Shown: positions 27,482 through 36,574 of the stretch, piece by piece | Layout of the letters: the number at the start of each line of letters is the position of its first letter | How positions within the stretch are numbered: position 1 is the first letter of the stretch | Source: Thalassotalea_H castellviae | Lineage (GTDB): Bacteria > Pseudomonadota > Gammaproteobacteria > Enterobacterales > Alteromonadaceae | Direction of reading: 5' to 3' | Length of the DNA stretch: 64,000 nt | Assembly: GCF_031846185.1 (NCBI RefSeq) | Contig: NZ_JAVRIF010000012.1 | Coordinates: 46,182 to 110,181 of the forward strand | The notes under the pieces: generated by a model | What the model was told of the DNA's origin: nothing | What the model saw: the letters and a program-made list of their open reading frames with translations, nothing else | The model's database searches: none | Position numbers and translations under genes: made by a program

Positions 27482-28024
27482 TTAAACGGATTTCTCATAA
27501 GCTAACACTAACCATTTGACCACTTCATCATCAATATCTGCAAGTTCACTTAATAGTATTCTATGACTACACATAGTGCCAAAGGGGCCAGAATCGGCTA
27601 ACCGACTTTGAATTTCAACATCTTTAAGTTTTAATCCCAAATCAATTCTTGTTTTAGTGGCCGGCTTAATTAAAGCAAACTGTTTTTTACGAATAATACT
27701 AACACTTGTTTTTTTCGGCGTTATAACAACATCATCACCAAAACTTTCAACAATAGAAATCAATTTTTCGTAAAGAGGTAATAAATTTTCTTTTCCTTGA
27801 TATTGAGCTTGAACAAGGTCTTGTTGTGACGAATCATCCTGTTTCGACAATGTTACTATGGTATTAGCAAAACCATGGGTAACACCGTATTCAGACTTTA
27901 AAAACTTGACGGCAACCCCATGTTTCTCAAAATTTTCTTTTGCTAATATGACAAACCATTCTTCCAGCGTTTTACCTGTTTTTTCAGGCATATTATTGAT
28001 CATAGTTTCTAGCGCTTTATCCAT
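27482..28024 (-). CDS. DUF4287/DUF5655 domain protein
   Basis: About 180 residues from the ATG at 28024, which has AGGTGA five bases upstream; the frame is open 14 codons earlier. The N-terminal part (EKTGKTLEEWFVILAKENF, then HGVAVKFLKSEYGVTHGFAN) matches the DUF4287 pattern. The second half (ESFGDDVVITPKKTSVSIIR, continuing to KKQFALI) matches the DUF5655 domain found in bacterial proteins of unknown function. It is soluble and lies 16 bases downstream of the membrane-anchored hypothetical gene, in the same direction. Confidence 0.8.
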   Translation of the reverse strand: MDKALETMINNMPEKTGKTLEEWFVILAKENFEKHGVAVKFLKSEYGVTHGFANTIVTLSKQDDSSQQDLVQAQYQGKENLLPLYEKLISIVESFGDDVVITPKKTSVSIIRKKQFALIKPATKTRIDLGLKLKDVEIQSRLADSGPFGTMCSHRILLSELADIDDEVVKWLVLAYEKSV

Positions 28025-28040
28025 GGAGTCACCTAAATTT

Positions 28041-28556
28041 TTATTGTAAAAATTGTTGTTCTTCACTAATCATACAAGCCTCAATCTCTTCAGGACGATT
28101 GTTTCTATCAATAAGCCAGCATTCGTCATAAATCGAACAATAACAAAGTTCTATGCTGATTGAATTATCCGCCTCTGCAATCTTTTGAGCATCTTTACCT
28201 TTATATGAAACAGGTGTAATGCTATTTTGTGGCGATAAGGTTCGATTACTTAAATGTGACTGTCTAATATTTTTAAACGCTTCAATGTCTTTCCAATGTT
28301 TTAAATATTTGCTGCCATCATAAACTTTAGCATATTTGATTAGTGCTGGGCCTGTACCACTATTATTTACACCATAACTAAAAGAACTGCCGTTAAAACT
28401 TCTGAATATTTCTAATCTCGGCCAAACAGAAGCACGTGCATATTCTCGGTCAACATAAGCAGAATAGATAGAAGTAAAGGCAGTGACCAAGCCGATGATA
28501 AGTGCCGATAAAGCAACTATCATTTCTGGGTTTTTATACCAAGGAATGTTTGCCAT
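28041..28556 (-). CDS. Membrane-anchored hypothetical protein
   Basis: About 171 residues with one transmembrane helix near the N-terminus (MIVALSALIIGLVTAFTSIY) and a periplasmic or cytoplasmic domain of about 140 residues with several cysteines (CYCSIYDEC). The start is uncertain: ATG 28556 is the first ATG, but TTG 28583 and GTG 28574 are in frame and the GGTGAGG motif does not favour one clearly. The layout resembles small membrane-tethered proteins beside defence genes, but I recognise no family. It probably forms an operon with the DUF4287 gene. Confidence 0.6.
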   Translation of the reverse strand: MANIPWYKNPEMIVALSALIIGLVTAFTSIYSAYVDREYARASVWPRLEIFRSFNGSSFSYGVNNSGTGPALIKYAKVYDGSKYLKHWKDIEAFKNIRQSHLSNRTLSPQNSITPVSYKGKDAQKIAEADNSISIELCYCSIYDECWLIDRNNRPEEIEACMISEEQQFLQ

Positions 28557-28640
28557 TTTGATAAAGTTCCTCACCTTAAACAATAAAATATGATGTTAAC
28601 TAACATGCAATTAACTATAGAGCTAGCTTAAGGGAGAAAA

Positions 28641-28709
28641 ATGAAAAAGCCAATGATGTTGGCAAAAGAGAGAATAAATAATTTCTATTTGTCTTATACG
28701 GGTGATTAA
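28641..28709 (+). CDS. Possible 22-residue peptide
   Basis: An ATG at 28641 follows a strong AAGGGAG and opens MKKPMMLAKERINNFYLSYT plus two residues before TAA 28707-28709. A near-perfect inverted repeat overlaps its end (AATTGCGCAAAAC / GTTTTACGCAATT, 28707-28735). No T-tract follows, so it may be a control element instead of a terminator. Only the ribosome binding site supports translation. Confidence 0.3.
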   Translation: MKKPMMLAKERINNFYLSYTGD

Positions 28710-28804
28710 TTGCGCAAAACCAAGTTTTACGCAATTACTGAATACAATTTAATAAGGAGAATCAAAAAAATAGTTTAATAGGTCTCAAGTTATCTAAAAA
28801 TAAA

Positions 28805-29047
28805 TTAATCCCAATCATCAAAATAGTCTTCTTCTAACTTTCTAAGCCGTTTCGCTTCTTGTAGCTGTTCGATTTTCTTTTTAGCCAAGAAGTTACGTTT
28901 ATGATTTTGACGAGAGTTTTTAACTTCAGATGACCCCGTACTTAATTCAAAATCAGCAATGTTATTATCTAACTCTGGGTAATCGTCATCACCGTTAAAG
29001 TTTAAATCGTCTGAGGAATCCATTTCATATTGAGTAGCAATTGCCAT
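28805..29047 (-). CDS. Small charged protein, PA3496-like
   Basis: An 80-residue soluble protein from ATG 29047 (GGTGA five bases upstream). The N-terminal half is very acidic (DSSDDLNFNGDDDYPELDN). The C-terminal half is basic and helical, with RNFLAKKKIEQLQEAKRLRK and a final EEDYFDDWD. This acidic-then-RRxIE-type layout resembles the PA3496 family of small proteins in Gammaproteobacteria, named for a presumed envelope role. The resemblance is moderate. Confidence 0.6.
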   Translation of the reverse strand: MAIATQYEMDSSDDLNFNGDDDYPELDNNIADFELSTGSSEVKNSRQNHKRNFLAKKKIEQLQEAKRLRKLEEDYFDDWD

Positions 29048-29234
29048 GTTATTCACCAAAAAAGTTAATCTTGTTCAAATCGGATAATCTATGTTTTTTT
29101 CAGGTAAGAAAAGTAAAATATTTTTTAGTTTACGATAAAAATTTTTTACTTTATTCAGGCATAACTTTTGCGTGTGAAATCAAGGATGCTTTTACATACA
29201 AGTGTTGCTAAAAAAACCATCAATGTCATTCTGG

Positions 29235-30107
29235 TTATGGCGTCATGATAGCCGGTGCTTCTGGATCGTCTTTTCTCAATAAGTTTTTAATTTCAATAAT
29301 ACGTTGCTCATTTTCATTTTCTTTATGAAAAGCACTAAACACTTCACGTTCAAACACCGGTAATTTCGGGATTTCAAATAAGGTGCCCTGCTCTATAAAG
29401 GGCCTTGCTAACATATCTGGTAAATATGCGCTGCCTCCACATTGCAGCATTAAATCAAGCGCGATACGAGCGGTACTGGTTCTTATTGCGGGAATAGAAA
29501 TTCCTAACACTTCTTTTGCGTGCCAGTTAATAAAACTCGTCCCCCAATCAATCATGATGTAACGCTCAACATCTGATCCTTGTTCAATCACATGATCAAA
29601 AGTGGTAACGGGGATCAATTTGAACATGTGCAATGATTCAATTTTTAACTCTTCAACTTTAGGTGGATCAAATAAAATAGCGACATCTAATGAGCGTTCC
29701 AATAATTGCCGAGTTAATTGCTCACGCGATAGAATTTCTGCAACTAAACTTATCTGAGGTTGATAATTATAAATTTTTGAGATGGCATCATGAATATATA
29801 CATCCCAAGTATTGGGAGTTCCTGCAATGGAAATTTGAGCAACTTGATCAGACGCTAAGGCTACATCTTGCTTTGCCATCCTTAAGGTATTAAGCATATT
29901 CTCCGCATGGGGTACTAATCTTTCGCCAGCAGGCGTTAACTGAATGTTATTTCTCGCACGATGAAATAAAGAAACACCAAAATATCTTTCTAATTGTCGA
30001 ACTCTTGTGCTGATTGCTGCTTGCGTGAGATATAAGTTTTCGGCGGCTTTGCCAAAATGTCGGCAATCTTTTACTTCTAAAAAGGTTTTTATTAACTCAA
30101 CATCCAT
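29235..30107 (-). CDS. hdfR: LysR-type regulator HdfR
   Basis: About 290 residues from ATG 30107 (MDVELIKTFLEVKDCRHFGK). An N-terminal LysR helix-turn-helix (AAENLYLTQAAISTRVRQLE) is followed by a LysR substrate-binding domain. The N-terminus closely follows E. coli HdfR, a repressor of the flagellar master operon. The identification is reinforced by the divergent maoP gene, the same arrangement as in E. coli. The frame extends 37 codons upstream across the intergenic region, but that part has no family similarity. Confidence 0.88.
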   Translation of the reverse strand: MDVELIKTFLEVKDCRHFGKAAENLYLTQAAISTRVRQLERYFGVSLFHRARNNIQLTPAGERLVPHAENMLNTLRMAKQDVALASDQVAQISIAGTPNTWDVYIHDAISKIYNYQPQISLVAEILSREQLTRQLLERSLDVAILFDPPKVEELKIESLHMFKLIPVTTFDHVIEQGSDVERYIMIDWGTSFINWHAKEVLGISIPAIRTSTARIALDLMLQCGGSAYLPDMLARPFIEQGTLFEIPKLPVFEREVFSAFHKENENEQRIIEIKNLLRKDDPEAPAIMTP

Positions 30108-30208
30108 TATGTTATCTCTTATCGAAACGATAATTATTATTTGTTTTACACCACTAATACTTAGCCGCATAATCTTCGAAAATATCTCCCCTGTCAACAG
30201 AGGTAAAC

Positions 30209-30508
30209 ATGACAACAATACACGGTTTTATTCAAACAGATAGATTTTATGATGATGTGCATTTTCCTCGTGGTTTTAGTAAATCAGGCGACTTTACTAT
30301 TGCAGATGCAGAGCTGTTAAGTGTCATAGGAAAACGATTATTGATGTTAGAACAAGGTGAAGTATTACCTGAAAATCAAGTTGAAGAGAAATTTGTCTTT
30401 TCATGTAAATCGGGTAATGAAGGCGAGACAAAAATTGAAATATTGTGGCAAAAATATAAAAAACTAACACAGTACAAACCGTTTCATAGTTTACACCGCT
30501 GCGCATAA
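30209..30508 (+). CDS. maoP: MaoP (DUF413) macrodomain Ori protein
   Basis: A 99-residue DUF413 protein (formerly YifE). Family residues include FIQTDRFYDDVHFPRGFSKS and FTIADAELLSVIGKRLLMLE near the N-terminus and KFHSLHR-type ends (here KPFHSLHRCA). In E. coli MaoP with the maoS site organises the Ori macrodomain of the chromosome. GAGGT lies four to five bases before the ATG. It is divergent from hdfR with about 100 bases between the starts. Confidence 0.92.
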   Translation: MTTIHGFIQTDRFYDDVHFPRGFSKSGDFTIADAELLSVIGKRLLMLEQGEVLPENQVEEKFVFSCKSGNEGETKIEILWQKYKKLTQYKPFHSLHRCA

Positions 30509-30640
30509 GTTATTTCTAGTGGGATTGCTTGACTGTTGCTTGGTTGAATAGAGCAATCAAATAAACTCAACACTGTATTTATACGAATAACTAGGCTTTA
30601 AAAGACATTCTCTTCAACAAAATGGCTTTCATCACGCCAT

Positions 30641-30683
30641 AAAAAACAGCATTATTAATTTTCTTTAATAATGCTGTTTTATT
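30641..30683. terminator. Bidirectional terminator after maoP and ppsA
   Basis: AAAACAGCATTATTA (30643-30657) and TAATAATGCTGTTTT (30666-30680) form a 15-bp stem with A and T tracts at its ends, between the convergent maoP and ppsA genes. Confidence 0.9.
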
Positions 30684-30709
30684 CTTTACGGTTAATTGAA
30701 CCTTTCTAC

Positions 30710-33088
30710 TTAACTTTTAGCGTGTTGCTCTGCTAAATAAAGCCACGTCGGTAAAACTGTATCTGGGTTTAACGACACGCTATCAATGCCTTCGTTAACA
30801 AGCCATGCGGCAAAATCAGCATGATCAGAAGGACCTTGACCACAAATACCAACATATTTACCACGTGCTTTACATGCCTTGATAGCCATTGACAATAAGG
30901 CTTTTATGGCTGGATTTCGCTCATCGAACAAATGGGCAATTAAACCAGAATCTCTATCAAGTCCTAACGTTAATTGTGTTAAGTCATTTGAGCCAATTGA
31001 AAAACCGTCGAAATGATCGAGAAATTGATCCGCTAATAAAGCGTTTGATGGTAGTTCACACATCATAATGACTCTTAGGCCATTCTCTCCACGTTTTAAA
31101 CCATGCTCAGCTAAAATTTCAATCACCTGTTCCGCTTCTTCAAGCGTACGGACAAATGGGATCATCACTTCAACATTAGTAAGATCCATCTCATTTCTGA
31201 CACGTTTTATTGCTTCACATTCTAGTGCAAAACATGCTCTAAAATCTTCAGAAATATAGCGTGAAGCCCCCCGATAGCCTATCATCGGATTTTCTTCATC
31301 AGGTTCAAAATGCTCACCACCAACTAAATTAGCGTATTCGTTAGATTTAAAATCTGACATACGAACTATGACTTTTTCCGGTGAATATGCTGCCGCTAAT
31401 GTGGAAATGCCTTCGGTTAACTTAGCAATATAAAACTCGGTAGGACTTGCGTATCCGGCAATAATATCGTTTATTTCATCTTTTAAATCAGCAGGTTGCT
31501 CATCAAAATTTATGAGCGCTTTAGGATGAACACCAATCATTTTATTAATGATAAACTCTAATCGAGCCAAACCTATCCCCGCGTGCGGTAAACGAGCAAA
31601 TGCAAATGCTCTATCAGGATTGCCAACATTCATCATTATTTTTAGAGGTAACTCAGGCATATCATCTACTTGAGAAGTAGTGACAGTAAATTCTAGTTTA
31701 CCTTGATAAATAAAACCGGTATCTCCTTCTGCACAAGAAACGGTTACTTCATCACCCGTAGCAATTTTACTGGTTGCGTCGCCACAACCAACTACCGCAG
31801 GAATTCCCATTTCACGAGCAATGATAGCCGCATGACATGTTCTACCGCCACGATTCGTAACAATCGCAGAGGCTTTTTTCATAATGGGTTCCCAATCAGG
31901 ATCTGTCATGTCAGTGACTAACACATCACCTTTTTGTATTTTATCCATCTCATCAAGTGAAGCTAAAACTTTCGCTTCGCCGCTGCCTATTTTTTGCCCG
32001 ATAGAGCGCCCTTCGCAAATAATATCGGCTGTTGATTGAAGTTGGAATTGCTCCATTACATTACCTACTTCACGACTTCTAACAGTTTCAGGGCGTGCTT
32101 GCACTATATACAACTTGCCGTCTAAGCCATCTTTTGCCCATTCAATATCCATTGGCCGTTGATAGTGCTTTTCGATTATAACCGCTTGTTTGGCCAGTTC
32201 TTGAACTTCGTCATCGGTTAAAGAAAACTGATTAGAGATGCGCTCATCAACATCGATCACTTCGACTTGCTTGCCGTGCTCTTGAGCATCGGTATAGACC
32301 ATTTTAATGGCTTTAGAGCCGATATTTCGACGAACAACTGCAGGTTTATTTTTTGCTAAGGTTTGTTTATGAACATAAAATTCATCTGGATTCACTGCCC
32401 CTTGAACAACCATTTCACCTAAACCATAGCTTGATGTAACAAAAACAACGTCTTCAAACCCTGATTCGGTATCAATAGAGAACATCACACCTGAAGATGA
32501 AATATCACTGCGCACCATGCGTTGGATACCTGCAGAGAGCGCGACACCACGGTGATCATAGCCTTGGTGAACACGATAAGAAATTGCTCGATCGTTAAAT
32601 AACGAAGCAAAAACATGTTTAATGGCGATCATGACGGCGTCTAAACCACGGACATTTAAAAAGGTTTCTTGTTGACCAGCAAAAGAAGCATCAGGCATAT
32701 CTTCCGCAGTGGCTGAAGATCTCACGGCAAAAGATGCGTCTGCAGAAAATTCACCCGCTAACTTTTCGTATGCTTGTTCAATATTTCGCTGCATTTCAGG
32801 TAAAAATGGCGTGTCTATTATCCATTGACGAATCTGGTTACCACAGGCTTCTAATGCGTGAATATCACTTACATCGAGCGTATCAAGTAATTGATAGATT
32901 TTGTCGTTTAAGCCGCTTTGCTCTAAGAATTCGTTGAATGCAAAAGCGGTTGTTGCAAAACCACCTGGCACTTGCACCCCAACATTTGAAAGGTTTGAAA
33001 TCATTTCCCCAAGTGATGCATTCTTCCCGCCTACGCGATCTACATCACCCATACCTAACTCTTCATACCAAAGTACATATTCCTGCAC
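30710..33088 (-). CDS. ppsA: Phosphoenolpyruvate synthase
   Basis: A 792-residue enzyme converting pyruvate, ATP and water to PEP, AMP and phosphate for gluconeogenesis. It starts at GTG 33088 with GGAG eight bases upstream. An N-terminal ATP-grasp domain shows GGKNASLGEM and SSATAEDMPDASFAGQQET. The central swivelling phosphohistidine domain has GGRTCHAAIIARE with H419. The C-terminal PEP/pyruvate barrel has GSNDLTQLTLGLDRDSG and GICGQGPSD. Divergent ppsR encodes its regulator. The 33089-33539 gap holds a MITE-like element. Confidence 0.98.
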   Translation of the reverse strand: MQEYVLWYEELGMGDVDRVGGKNASLGEMISNLSNVGVQVPGGFATTAFAFNEFLEQSGLNDKIYQLLDTLDVSDIHALEACGNQIRQWIIDTPFLPEMQRNIEQAYEKLAGEFSADASFAVRSSATAEDMPDASFAGQQETFLNVRGLDAVMIAIKHVFASLFNDRAISYRVHQGYDHRGVALSAGIQRMVRSDISSSGVMFSIDTESGFEDVVFVTSSYGLGEMVVQGAVNPDEFYVHKQTLAKNKPAVVRRNIGSKAIKMVYTDAQEHGKQVEVIDVDERISNQFSLTDDEVQELAKQAVIIEKHYQRPMDIEWAKDGLDGKLYIVQARPETVRSREVGNVMEQFQLQSTADIICEGRSIGQKIGSGEAKVLASLDEMDKIQKGDVLVTDMTDPDWEPIMKKASAIVTNRGGRTCHAAIIAREMGIPAVVGCGDATSKIATGDEVTVSCAEGDTGFIYQGKLEFTVTTSQVDDMPELPLKIMMNVGNPDRAFAFARLPHAGIGLARLEFIINKMIGVHPKALINFDEQPADLKDEINDIIAGYASPTEFYIAKLTEGISTLAAAYSPEKVIVRMSDFKSNEYANLVGGEHFEPDEENPMIGYRGASRYISEDFRACFALECEAIKRVRNEMDLTNVEVMIPFVRTLEEAEQVIEILAEHGLKRGENGLRVIMMCELPSNALLADQFLDHFDGFSIGSNDLTQLTLGLDRDSGLIAHLFDERNPAIKALLSMAIKACKARGKYVGICGQGPSDHADFAAWLVNEGIDSVSLNPDTVLPTWLYLAEQHAKS

Positions 33089-33136
33089 GACAAATTCTCC
33101 GATGTGGATAAAATTAAAAAGGTTATTTTATAATAA

Positions 33137-33418
33137 GGTCTGTTGAACTTTCATTTTACTCTCTGCTATTGGTTAATTTTTAAGATAACAAGGCGTAAAA
33201 CGTGTAATGTAGTCATACGACTTAAATGTTTTTTCAACCTTTTTTAACCTTTGTAACATACGTTAAGTTTTAAATTAGCCATAGCCTTTGGGTTGTAGTG
33301 AAATGGAGTCTCTCTTGGTTGCTTCATGGGGATTTGGAATATCCAAACCTTACCTAAAGCGTCTCGATTACTATTTTTTCAAATACAACAGTGTTTTAAA
33401 CTGTAAGTTCAACAGACC
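33137..33418. mobile_element. MITE-like element with 14-bp terminal inverted repeats
   Basis: GGTCTGTTGAACTT (33137-33150) and its exact complement AAGTTCAACAGACC (33405-33418) bound a 282-bp non-coding segment. Each outer end abuts TAA (33134-33136 and 33419-33421), consistent with a three-base target duplication. Inside the terminal repeats the two ends diverge at once, as in insertion sequences. No transposase frame is present, so this would be a non-autonomous derivative. It fills most of the ppsA/ppsR intergenic region. Only one copy is in this window. Confidence 0.55.
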
Positions 33419-33539
33419 TAAGTTTCATTGTAGCTGAGATCATTTTACACTGGTTATTGTTCAAACTAAAAGATATAAAGAAAACTTTCATATCACATTA
33501 CGAAATATTAATATCATTAAAATTATATGAGGACCTAAA

Positions 33540-34349
33540 ATGCGCACTGCTTTTTATATCTCTGATGGCACAGCTATTACATCTGAAGTATTTGGTCACG
33601 CCTTACTCTCTTTGTTTCCTGTAGATTTTGCACATGAAACGATTTCTTTTGTAGAAACTAAAGAAAAAGCCCTTGAGGTGAAAGCGCTTATCAACAAAAC
33701 CGCAAAAAAATCAAATGAACCTCCTTTGGTATTTCATACCTTTGTCAATCATGAAATAAGAGAAATAATAGACAGTTGCGATGGTATTATTTACAACTTT
33801 CTTGAGCATTTTGTTTCACCTTTAGAAAAACAACTTGGTATTTCCGCTAAACCTAAAGCTCATAGAACGCATAGTATCCATGAAAATAGTTACGATTACC
33901 GAATTGATGCTGTTAATTACTCTTTAGCAAACGATGATGGCTCGAATATTTCAAACTATGAACATGCCGATGTCATTTTAGTAGGCGTTTCTCGTTCAGG
34001 TAAAACCCCCTCGTCGCTATATCTTGCCCTTCAATACGGTATCAAAGCGGCTAACTATCCGTTTACAGACGACGATATGGAAGAGCTAAAACTCCCAAGC
34101 TTTTTAGTACCGCATAAAAAGAAACTGTTTGGCTTAACCATTGATGCACAGAGATTAATGGATATTAGAGAAGGACGCATGTCTAACAGTAAATATTCTT
34201 CTGCTCGACAATGCCGTATGGAATTGAGAGAAGTTGAAAAACTCTATAAGAAAGAAAAAATACCTTTTTTAAATACCACGAAACTTTCAGTGGAAGAAAT
34301 TACGGCAAAAATACTTAATCAAACAGGGCTGCAAAGATACAAATACTGA
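33540..34349 (+). CDS. ppsR: PEP synthase regulatory kinase/pyrophosphorylase
   Basis: A 269-residue DUF299 bifunctional enzyme that inactivates PEP synthase by ADP-dependent threonine phosphorylation and restores it by Pi-dependent dephosphorylation. The P-loop-like motif GVSRSGKTPSSLYLA (near residue 150) and the N-terminal FYISDGTAITSE are characteristic. The start has GAGGACC a few bases upstream. Divergent from ppsA and followed by aroH, matching the E. coli ppsA-ppsR-aroH block. Confidence 0.96.
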   Translation: MRTAFYISDGTAITSEVFGHALLSLFPVDFAHETISFVETKEKALEVKALINKTAKKSNEPPLVFHTFVNHEIREIIDSCDGIIYNFLEHFVSPLEKQLGISAKPKAHRTHSIHENSYDYRIDAVNYSLANDDGSNISNYEHADVILVGVSRSGKTPSSLYLALQYGIKAANYPFTDDDMEELKLPSFLVPHKKKLFGLTIDAQRLMDIREGRMSNSKYSSARQCRMELREVEKLYKKEKIPFLNTTKLSVEEITAKILNQTGLQRYKY

Positions 34350-34501
34350 TTTATATTAATTTAACATGATTAATACCGTGAAAGCGGTTCACAATGGTGT
34401 CGATTTTCTGTATGTTAGCGCGATGATTTATCCTTACTGTACTTAGCCTTATTACCTGTATTTAGCTTTTAAAGTGACAGTAATTACCAAAGTAATATGA
34501 C

Positions 34502-35554
34502 ATGACTATCAAAACCGATGAATTTAGAACGACGCTAATCGAGAATTTAGTATCTCCTGCCCAACTAGCTGAGCAAATTCCACTCTCTGATGATACTGCT
34601 AATTTTATCATTCAAAGCCGGAAAGACATTGAAGCAATTATTAATGGAGAAGATGATCGACTATTAGTGATTATCGGGCCATGTTCTATTCACGATACTG
34701 ATGCAGCTATCGACTATGCGAAACAGCTGAAAGCGCTTCATGAACACCATAAGAATGAATTACTCATTGTCATGCGGGTTTACTTTGAAAAACCTAGAAC
34801 AACCGTTGGCTGGAAAGGATTAATTAGTGATCCTGATTTAGATAAATCTTTCCATGTAGCAAAAGGTTTGAATTTAGCGCGTAATTTATTAATGGAAATT
34901 AACGAACTAGGTTTACCCGCTGGTACTGAATTTTTAGACATGGTTACTGGTCAATATATTTCAGATCTAATTTGTTGGGGCGCTATTGGCGCAAGAACCA
35001 CAGAAAGCCAAGTCCATCGAGAATTAGCCTCGGCACTGTCATGCCCGGTAGGCTTTAAAAATGGAACCGATGGCAATATACAAATTGCAATTGATGCAAT
35101 AAAAGCGTCCAGTGTACCGCATGTACTTTATTCTCCTGATAAAAGCGGGCAAATGTGTATTTATCAAACACATGGTAATCCTCACGCTCATGTGATCTTA
35201 CGCGGAGGTAAAACGCCAAATTACCATCCAGATGACATAAATAGTACGTTAGAAAAATTAACTAGCAATAACATCAATGCAGGAATAATGGTCGATTGTA
35301 GTCATGGCAATAGCTATAAAGATCATAATAAACAAATTGATGTGGCGAAATCGATTGCTAGTCAAATAATCGCTGGCAATAAAGGTATTTCAGGGGTGAT
35401 GGTTGAAAGCTTTTTAGTCGAAGGTAACCAAAAAGTCATTGATAAAGATTCATTAACCTATGGTCAAAGTATCACAGATGCCTGCGTTGATTTAACGGCA
35501 AGTCAAACAATGTTGTCTTTATTAAGCGATGCGATTAAGCAACGTAGAAATTAA
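34502..35554 (+). CDS. aroH: 3-deoxy-7-phosphoheptulonate (DAHP) synthase
   Basis: A 350-residue class I DAHP synthase joining PEP and erythrose 4-phosphate in the first step of the shikimate pathway. Characteristic motifs are LLVIIGPCSIHD, YFEKPRTTVGWKGLI, GARTTESQVHRE and PVGFKNGTDGN. Its N-terminus (TDEFRTTLIENLVSPAQLAE) resembles E. coli AroH, the tryptophan-sensitive form, which also sits beside ppsR. Which amino acid inhibits it cannot be read from sequence alone. I saw no clear TrpR operator or attenuator upstream. Confidence 0.93.
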   Translation: MTIKTDEFRTTLIENLVSPAQLAEQIPLSDDTANFIIQSRKDIEAIINGEDDRLLVIIGPCSIHDTDAAIDYAKQLKALHEHHKNELLIVMRVYFEKPRTTVGWKGLISDPDLDKSFHVAKGLNLARNLLMEINELGLPAGTEFLDMVTGQYISDLICWGAIGARTTESQVHRELASALSCPVGFKNGTDGNIQIAIDAIKASSVPHVLYSPDKSGQMCIYQTHGNPHAHVILRGGKTPNYHPDDINSTLEKLTSNNINAGIMVDCSHGNSYKDHNKQIDVAKSIASQIIAGNKGISGVMVESFLVEGNQKVIDKDSLTYGQSITDACVDLTASQTMLSLLSDAIKQRRN

Positions 35555-35644
35555 CTTACAGACCTCATCTATGGCTAGGTAAACCAAATAATTTACGTGT
35601 TATCTGGCCATGATTCCCTTGGCATAAAATTAAATATTTAAAGG

Positions 35645-36574
35645 TTAGTTCTCAAGCGTGTTTAAATTAAAATCTTTCGGTAAAATCCAATAGTCAGGGT
35701 TATTTGCAGTTTCTCCTAATTCAAGAAAATCATTAGGCAATTCAAAATAAACTGATCTATGCTCATCTTTAAAAGGATAAACACTGGCAGTTAACGGATG
35801 CGTTTGCATTAACTTTTCAATTTCACCATTTTCCGCTAAAAGTATGAGTCCTTTCTCTATCCAACGGGCTAATTCAACATTCGCTTTACTGGTAAAAAAA
35901 TAAACCGCGAAAGGATAATGTAAAATAATGTCTTGATAATTGATTAAATCAGGATACATTTGTGCCCGTAATGCCAATTCAGTTAATGAGTCATGAAAAC
36001 TTCGAGGGAAATAATCACATCGCTTATGATTTAGCATATTAAAGATGTCTTCATAATGAGTAGAAGTTGTAACTAGTAGATCAGCCGCGCGTAAAATCTT
36101 AGTATCTGGCCAATGAGCTCCTTGGCAGGCTGAGAATTTTTTTAATTCATCAATCGTTTTTATCTGGTCAAAACTAGCTACAGAATCTTGATGAATAGTA
36201 AACTTTCGATAACCTATTAATCCTCTTGTTGTCGGTATTTTAATCGCTAGTAAGTCTTTCTCAAGACTTTTACTACTTCCTAACCAATAAACATCTAAGT
36301 TTTCGCCTTTTTTTAGTTCTACAATCGCTCGCCCTTGCGACATTTTTATCGTATCAAGAATCTCGGGAATTTTTCGCCCTTCAGCCGCTTTGTCCAGCGC
36401 CATTTTTAACAGTTGTTTATGATAGTCATGTGAGATATCAAACGTGGAGCGTTGTTGTGGTATTTTGATCGTTTGCTCAACTGCTACGGATTGTCTCGAA
36501 ACAACAGAAAACGTTAGACAAATGGCTAAAGTAAGTAGTGTTATTAAAGCACGAAAAATATCGCTTCTGCTCAT
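35645..36574 (-). CDS. Periplasmic substrate-binding-like protein
   Basis: A 309-residue protein with an N-terminal signal peptide or anchor (about residues 8-30) and a sequence reminiscent of the amino-acid-type solute-binding fold (SBP_bac_3), for example GLIGYRKFTIHQDSVASFDQ followed by IKTIDELKKFSACQGAHW. No transporter genes are adjacent. In Alteromonadales such solitary binding-like proteins are common and mostly uncharacterised; a ligand-binding or sensory function is likely but unproven. It is convergent with aroH. Confidence 0.65.
   Translation of the reverse strand: MSRSDIFRALITLLTLAICLTFSVVSRQSVAVEQTIKIPQQRSTFDISHDYHKQLLKMALDKAAEGRKIPEILDTIKMSQGRAIVELKKGENLDVYWLGSSKSLEKDLLAIKIPTTRGLIGYRKFTIHQDSVASFDQIKTIDELKKFSACQGAHWPDTKILRAADLLVTTSTHYEDIFNMLNHKRCDYFPRSFHDSLTELALRAQMYPDLINYQDIILHYPFAVYFFTSKANVELARWIEKGLILLAENGEIEKLMQTHPLTASVYPFKDEHRSVYFELPNDFLELGETANNPDYWILPKDFNLNTLEN

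Noticed and set aside
27256..27519. An 87-codon plus-strand frame of repeated PIAIPI
   Set aside because: It is the complement of the glycine-zipper gene's repetitive codons.
34350..34501. Possible tryptophan attenuator or TrpR operator before aroH
   Set aside because: I found no tryptophan-rich leader frame, no terminator/antiterminator pair and no match to the TrpR palindrome.
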